Source: Arthrobacter sp. StoSoilB5 (GTDB lineage Bacteria > Actinomycetota > Actinomycetes > Actinomycetales > Micrococcaceae). From it: a stretch of DNA of 64,000 nucleotides. Below are positions 61,509-64,000 of this stretch, piece by piece (the first letter of the stretch is position 1; every line of letters begins with the position of its first letter). Made by a program: the position numbers and the translations under genes. The DNA is taken from NCBI RefSeq assembly GCF_019977235.1, contig NZ_AP024646.1, positions 2,418,001 through 2,482,000 on the forward strand, read 5' to 3'. The notes under the pieces were generated by a model that ran no database searches, was not told the origin of the DNA, and worked only from the letters and a program-made list of their open reading frames with translations.

Positions 61509-63182
61509 TTAGCGGTGCTCCTGATTGATGAACTGCGGACGTCCGGCTATGACGGTGGCTATGACAGGGTTGGAAGCCTGTTGTTCGGGTGTCAGCTGCA
61601 GGGGCTCGGCGCCGAGGATGGTGAAATCGGCGCGATAGCCGACCTTGATCTTGCCCGCCGAATCCTGATGTCCCGCCGCTCTGGCGGCGTGGGTCGTATA
61701 ACCCTCGTAAGCCATCAAGGCTGTGAGAGCCTGTTCGGGCTGGACTGGCTGGATATCCGGTTTTTCGACCGGACGGCGCAGCTGGGAGTCAGCCATCATG
61801 GCTCGGGGATCAACGGGAGTGACGGGCCAGTCCGAGCCCAGCGCCAATGTGACTCCTATGTCGCGGAGGTCTCTGCATCGCCATCCGTGTGAGGCCCTTT
61901 CCTCGCCGAGGCGTGCGGACCATGTGTCCGTTCGATCGGCCCGGGTGTGGTGGGTCGCGTGTACTGGCTGCATGCTTGCGATGACGCCGAGCCTGGCGAA
62001 CTCTTGGACGAGGTCATCCGGTATGGTCTCGATGTGCTCGATCCTGTGGGGGACCTGTGATTCGCTTTGCTCGGCTGCACCTATGGCATCTAGTACGTAA
62101 CGCACGGCAGCGTCGCCGATGGCATGCGTTGCCGTTGGGATCCCCGCGGCGATGAAGTATTGTACCGCACGTCTGTATGCGCTTGGATCCTTCCAGATTG
62201 CTTCTGTGTTTTCCCCATGGATGTCTGGGTCCTCGAGCCATGCTGTGCCGTTGTCAATGGTTCCATCAATCATGAACTTAATGCCCTCTACCTGCCAACG
62301 CCTTCCGCCAAGGCCCTGGAGATTCAGGAGGTTCTTCCATTGGCCTTCGTCCATATCCGGCGTGCACATCGGGGACAACCTGAGCCGCACCGGGAGATCG
62401 GTCGCTCTCTCGATGGCCTCGAGAATTTCCTGGCTGCCCTCCGTAAAGTCCATGACATGGCCACCGGTGAGTCCGAGTGATGCCATTGTCTTAAGTTGTG
62501 TAAGAACAGCTGCCGTTGTTTCTTCGAAGGTGAAGCTGGGAAGGTATGGTTCGATCAGGGCCATGGCGCTGAGTTCGAGCAGTAGTCCACTGGGCCGGCC
62601 GTCGTCGGCAAGCTCCACCAATGACTTGTCGGCAAACGTTTCCTCTCCTGTTATTCCGGCGAGCTCGAGTGCGCGGGGACTGACAATTGCGGAATGTACA
62701 TCCCTGAGTCGCAGGTAGACCGGCCGGTTTTGCAGTGATTCCTTGAATGAGCGGCCACTCATCGGCCCGTTGAAGATGTTCGGATCCAGTCCCCATCCAA
62801 GTATCCATTCCTCAGGGCCAATGGGGTCGCTTTCTTGCAGGCGTGCGGTGACGTCGTGCAGTGTGTCAAGACCGGTCAGGTCTATCCCTTTTGCTATACC
62901 CGTGATCCCCCAGATCGGATGTACGTGGGCGTCTGTCAAGCCAGGAAGCATAGCGACATCGCCGAAATCCAACACCTCGGTGTCCGGGCCGATCCACGGC
63001 CGCACACCTGCGAAGGAACCTACAGCGACGATAGTGCCGTTTTTGACGGCAACGGCCTCAGCCTGTGCTCTGTCGGGATCGAAAGTAACCACGTGGGCCG
63101 CCCGATAGACAGTGTCAGCGCTCATTATTCCAAAGCCACGCGCTTCCGGTAGCGCGGGAGCAGAAAGCGTCGAATGGTTCAT
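61509..63182 (-). CDS. Amidohydrolase family protein (YtcJ/AepA-like)
   Basis: 557-residue metal-dependent hydrolase. It opens with a beta-rich DTVYRAAHVVTFDPDRAQAEA, then the metal motif LTDAHVHPIWG, later HRIEHIETIPDD and the Asp region ALGSDWPVTPVDPR, as in the YtcJ group of the amidohydrolase superfamily. ATG 63182 is preferred for AAGGAACGCACG upstream; ATG 63125 is possible. It overlaps the upstream symporter stop by four bases (ATGA). The symporter probably imports an amide or N-substituted compound that this enzyme hydrolyses; identity unknown. Confidence 0.9.
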   Translation of the reverse strand: MNHSTLSAPALPEARGFGIMSADTVYRAAHVVTFDPDRAQAEAVAVKNGTIVAVGSFAGVRPWIGPDTEVLDFGDVAMLPGLTDAHVHPIWGITGIAKGIDLTGLDTLHDVTARLQESDPIGPEEWILGWGLDPNIFNGPMSGRSFKESLQNRPVYLRLRDVHSAIVSPRALELAGITGEETFADKSLVELADDGRPSGLLLELSAMALIEPYLPSFTFEETTAAVLTQLKTMASLGLTGGHVMDFTEGSQEILEAIERATDLPVRLRLSPMCTPDMDEGQWKNLLNLQGLGGRRWQVEGIKFMIDGTIDNGTAWLEDPDIHGENTEAIWKDPSAYRRAVQYFIAAGIPTATHAIGDAAVRYVLDAIGAAEQSESQVPHRIEHIETIPDDLVQEFARLGVIASMQPVHATHHTRADRTDTWSARLGEERASHGWRCRDLRDIGVTLALGSDWPVTPVDPRAMMADSQLRRPVEKPDIQPVQPEQALTALMAYEGYTTHAARAAGHQDSAGKIKVGYRADFTILGAEPLQLTPEQQASNPVIATVIAGRPQFINQEHR

Positions 63183-64000
63183 CGTGCGTTCCTTGCTTTG
63201 CTCGGTTCTTTTTCATCAATTGGAGTTGTCGTGGTGGTGTCGGTTGCGGTCTCAGTTTCGTTCAAGTGCGCGAAGAGCTCTTCGACTCGCGCCCGTTCTT
63301 GAGGTGCCGACGGGAGCGCAAGTGCGCAGCCCACGTAGAGCAACACGTTGACGATGAGGGCCGCGACACCGGAAGTGAGTCCCCCGAGCCACGGAATTGA
63401 AGTCGGATATAGGATTTCTAAAATTGCCGCGGTGATAAAGCCGCCGATCATTCCGGCAGTGGCACCTGCGGCGTTACCGCGCTTCCAAAAAATCCCGAAG
63501 AAGAGTGTGGGTGCCAGCTGGCAAATGCCTTGATAGGAAACGAGCGCGAGGACTATCAGGCCCGTAGAAATGTTCAACGTTGCGAAGGCTCCGGCCGCCG
63601 CGAGTATGGTGAGCACAATGACAGCGATTTTCCCTGTTTTGGGGTCTGTGACGCGATGATGGCGCGCAACGCCGATGATGTCATTCGCCGTCATGGTGCC
63701 CAGTGCCTGCAAGTTGGCTCCAACGTTACCCATGGTGGCGGCAACGACACAGATTCCGGCAACGGTCACCAGGCCGACGCCCCCGATTCCAGCGGTGATG
63801 AACCAGACATTATCCGGGGCCTCGGCCACCTCTGGAACTGAGGATGCCAAGATGGAAAGGAGGGTAAGGGCCGTTCCGAAGATGAACAGGATGGGGGCTG
63901 CCTGAGCAGCCGAACGCTTGATGGTGGACGTGCTGCGTGCGGTGAAAAGGCGGACGAAGATGTCGGGCCAGCACCAGCCACCAACCGCGCCGGTCAGAAC
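63179..64000 (-). CDS. Sodium:solute symporter (SSS family), partial at right edge
   Basis: The C-terminal 273 residues are visible; the 5' end lies beyond 64000. Hydrophobic segments: GGWCWPDIFVRLFTARS (SSS motif near TM6-7), FITAGIGGVGLVTVAGICVVAA, IAVIVLTILAAAGAFATL, LIVLALVSYQGICQLAPTLFF (SSS signature region GICQLAP), and a charged C-terminus. Proteins of this type import pantothenate, urea, proline or other organic solutes with Na+. It is coupled to the amidohydrolase gene by overlap. Confidence 0.9.
   Translation of the reverse strand, partial: VLTGAVGGWCWPDIFVRLFTARSTSTIKRSAAQAAPILFIFGTALTLLSILASSVPEVAEAPDNVWFITAGIGGVGLVTVAGICVVAATMGNVGANLQALGTMTANDIIGVARHHRVTDPKTGKIAVIVLTILAAAGAFATLNISTGLIVLALVSYQGICQLAPTLFFGIFWKRGNAAGATAGMIGGFITAAILEILYPTSIPWLGGLTSGVAALIVNVLLYVGCALALPSAPQERARVEELFAHLNETETATDTTTTTPIDEKEPSKARNAR

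Noticed and set aside
1-64000. tRNA, rRNA, CRISPR arrays, riboswitches, phage attachment sites
   Set aside because: Looked for conserved cloverleaf, repeat-spacer and structured leader patterns by eye and found none convincing; a covariance-model scan was not possible.

Overview
The window looks like a chromosomal segment of a high-GC actinobacterium, most likely an Arthrobacter-type Micrococcaceae. This rests on base composition, GTG/TTG starts, an actinobacterial PucR/GntR/IclR/Lrp regulator repertoire, a GluABCD-like ABC importer and fused E1 alpha-beta dehydrogenase. I saw no rRNA, tRNA or CRISPR. Almost every recognisable gene is for uptake and catabolism of amino acids, amines, branched-chain intermediates or aromatics, interleaved with strips of decaying DNA and insertion-sequence relics.

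Layout. 1-7.6 kb, minus strand: a polar amino acid ABC importer (ATPase, lipoprotein, two permeases) and a second operon of aminotransferase, two 3-oxoacid CoA-transferase subunits and a thiolase broken by two one-base homopolymer changes. Both promoters carry the same 17-bp element, so the operons are probably co-regulated. 7.8-9.2 kb: pdxS without pdxT, and a carboxymuconolactone decarboxylase family gene. 9.7-18.6 kb: an amine/polyamine type cluster with a GNAT-AAA fusion protein, an Lrp regulator, two aldehyde dehydrogenases, an APC permease, an SMR transporter, a PuuB-like FAD oxidase and a cupin. 18.7-22.4 kb: small hypothetical genes, including a paralogous pair, and a scar joining the tails of a LuxR gene and a lytic transglycosylase gene. 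22.5-27.8 kb: a second amine module (XRE-cupin regulator, PuuB-like oxidase, gabD, POT transporter). 28-32 kb: decayed DNA around an intact mmsA, with fragments of an aminotransferase, a PucR regulator lacking exactly its helix-turn-helix, and a gabD. 32-37.5 kb: an intact 2-oxoacid dehydrogenase E1 (fused)/E2 pair, a membrane protein, a VOC protein and a GntR regulator with candidate operators.

37.5-49.5 kb is the most interesting part: a PucR-regulated aromatic cluster that ends in hydroxyquinol (hydroxyquinol 1,2-dioxygenase plus maleylacetate reductase). A two-component flavin monooxygenase has its reductase and oxygenase genes about 8 kb apart behind near-identical promoter regions. The cluster also contains an M24-fold protein with a substituted metal ligand, an SDR-fold protein without the SDR catalytic residues, and a beta-hydroxyacid-dehydrogenase-like enzyme. 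This combination does not match a pathway I know.

49.5-61 kb: IS256, IS30 and IS481 type relics, the intact PucR gene paired with a class III aminotransferase, then a second E1 alpha/E1 beta/E2 operon that is decayed (two frameshifts, E2 missing its catalytic end) next to an intact IS30-type element, followed by a TetR gene. 61.5-64 kb: a YtcJ-type amidohydrolase translationally coupled to a sodium:solute symporter that runs off the right edge. Several breaks are single-base indels, so assembly error has to be excluded before they are called real pseudogenes.
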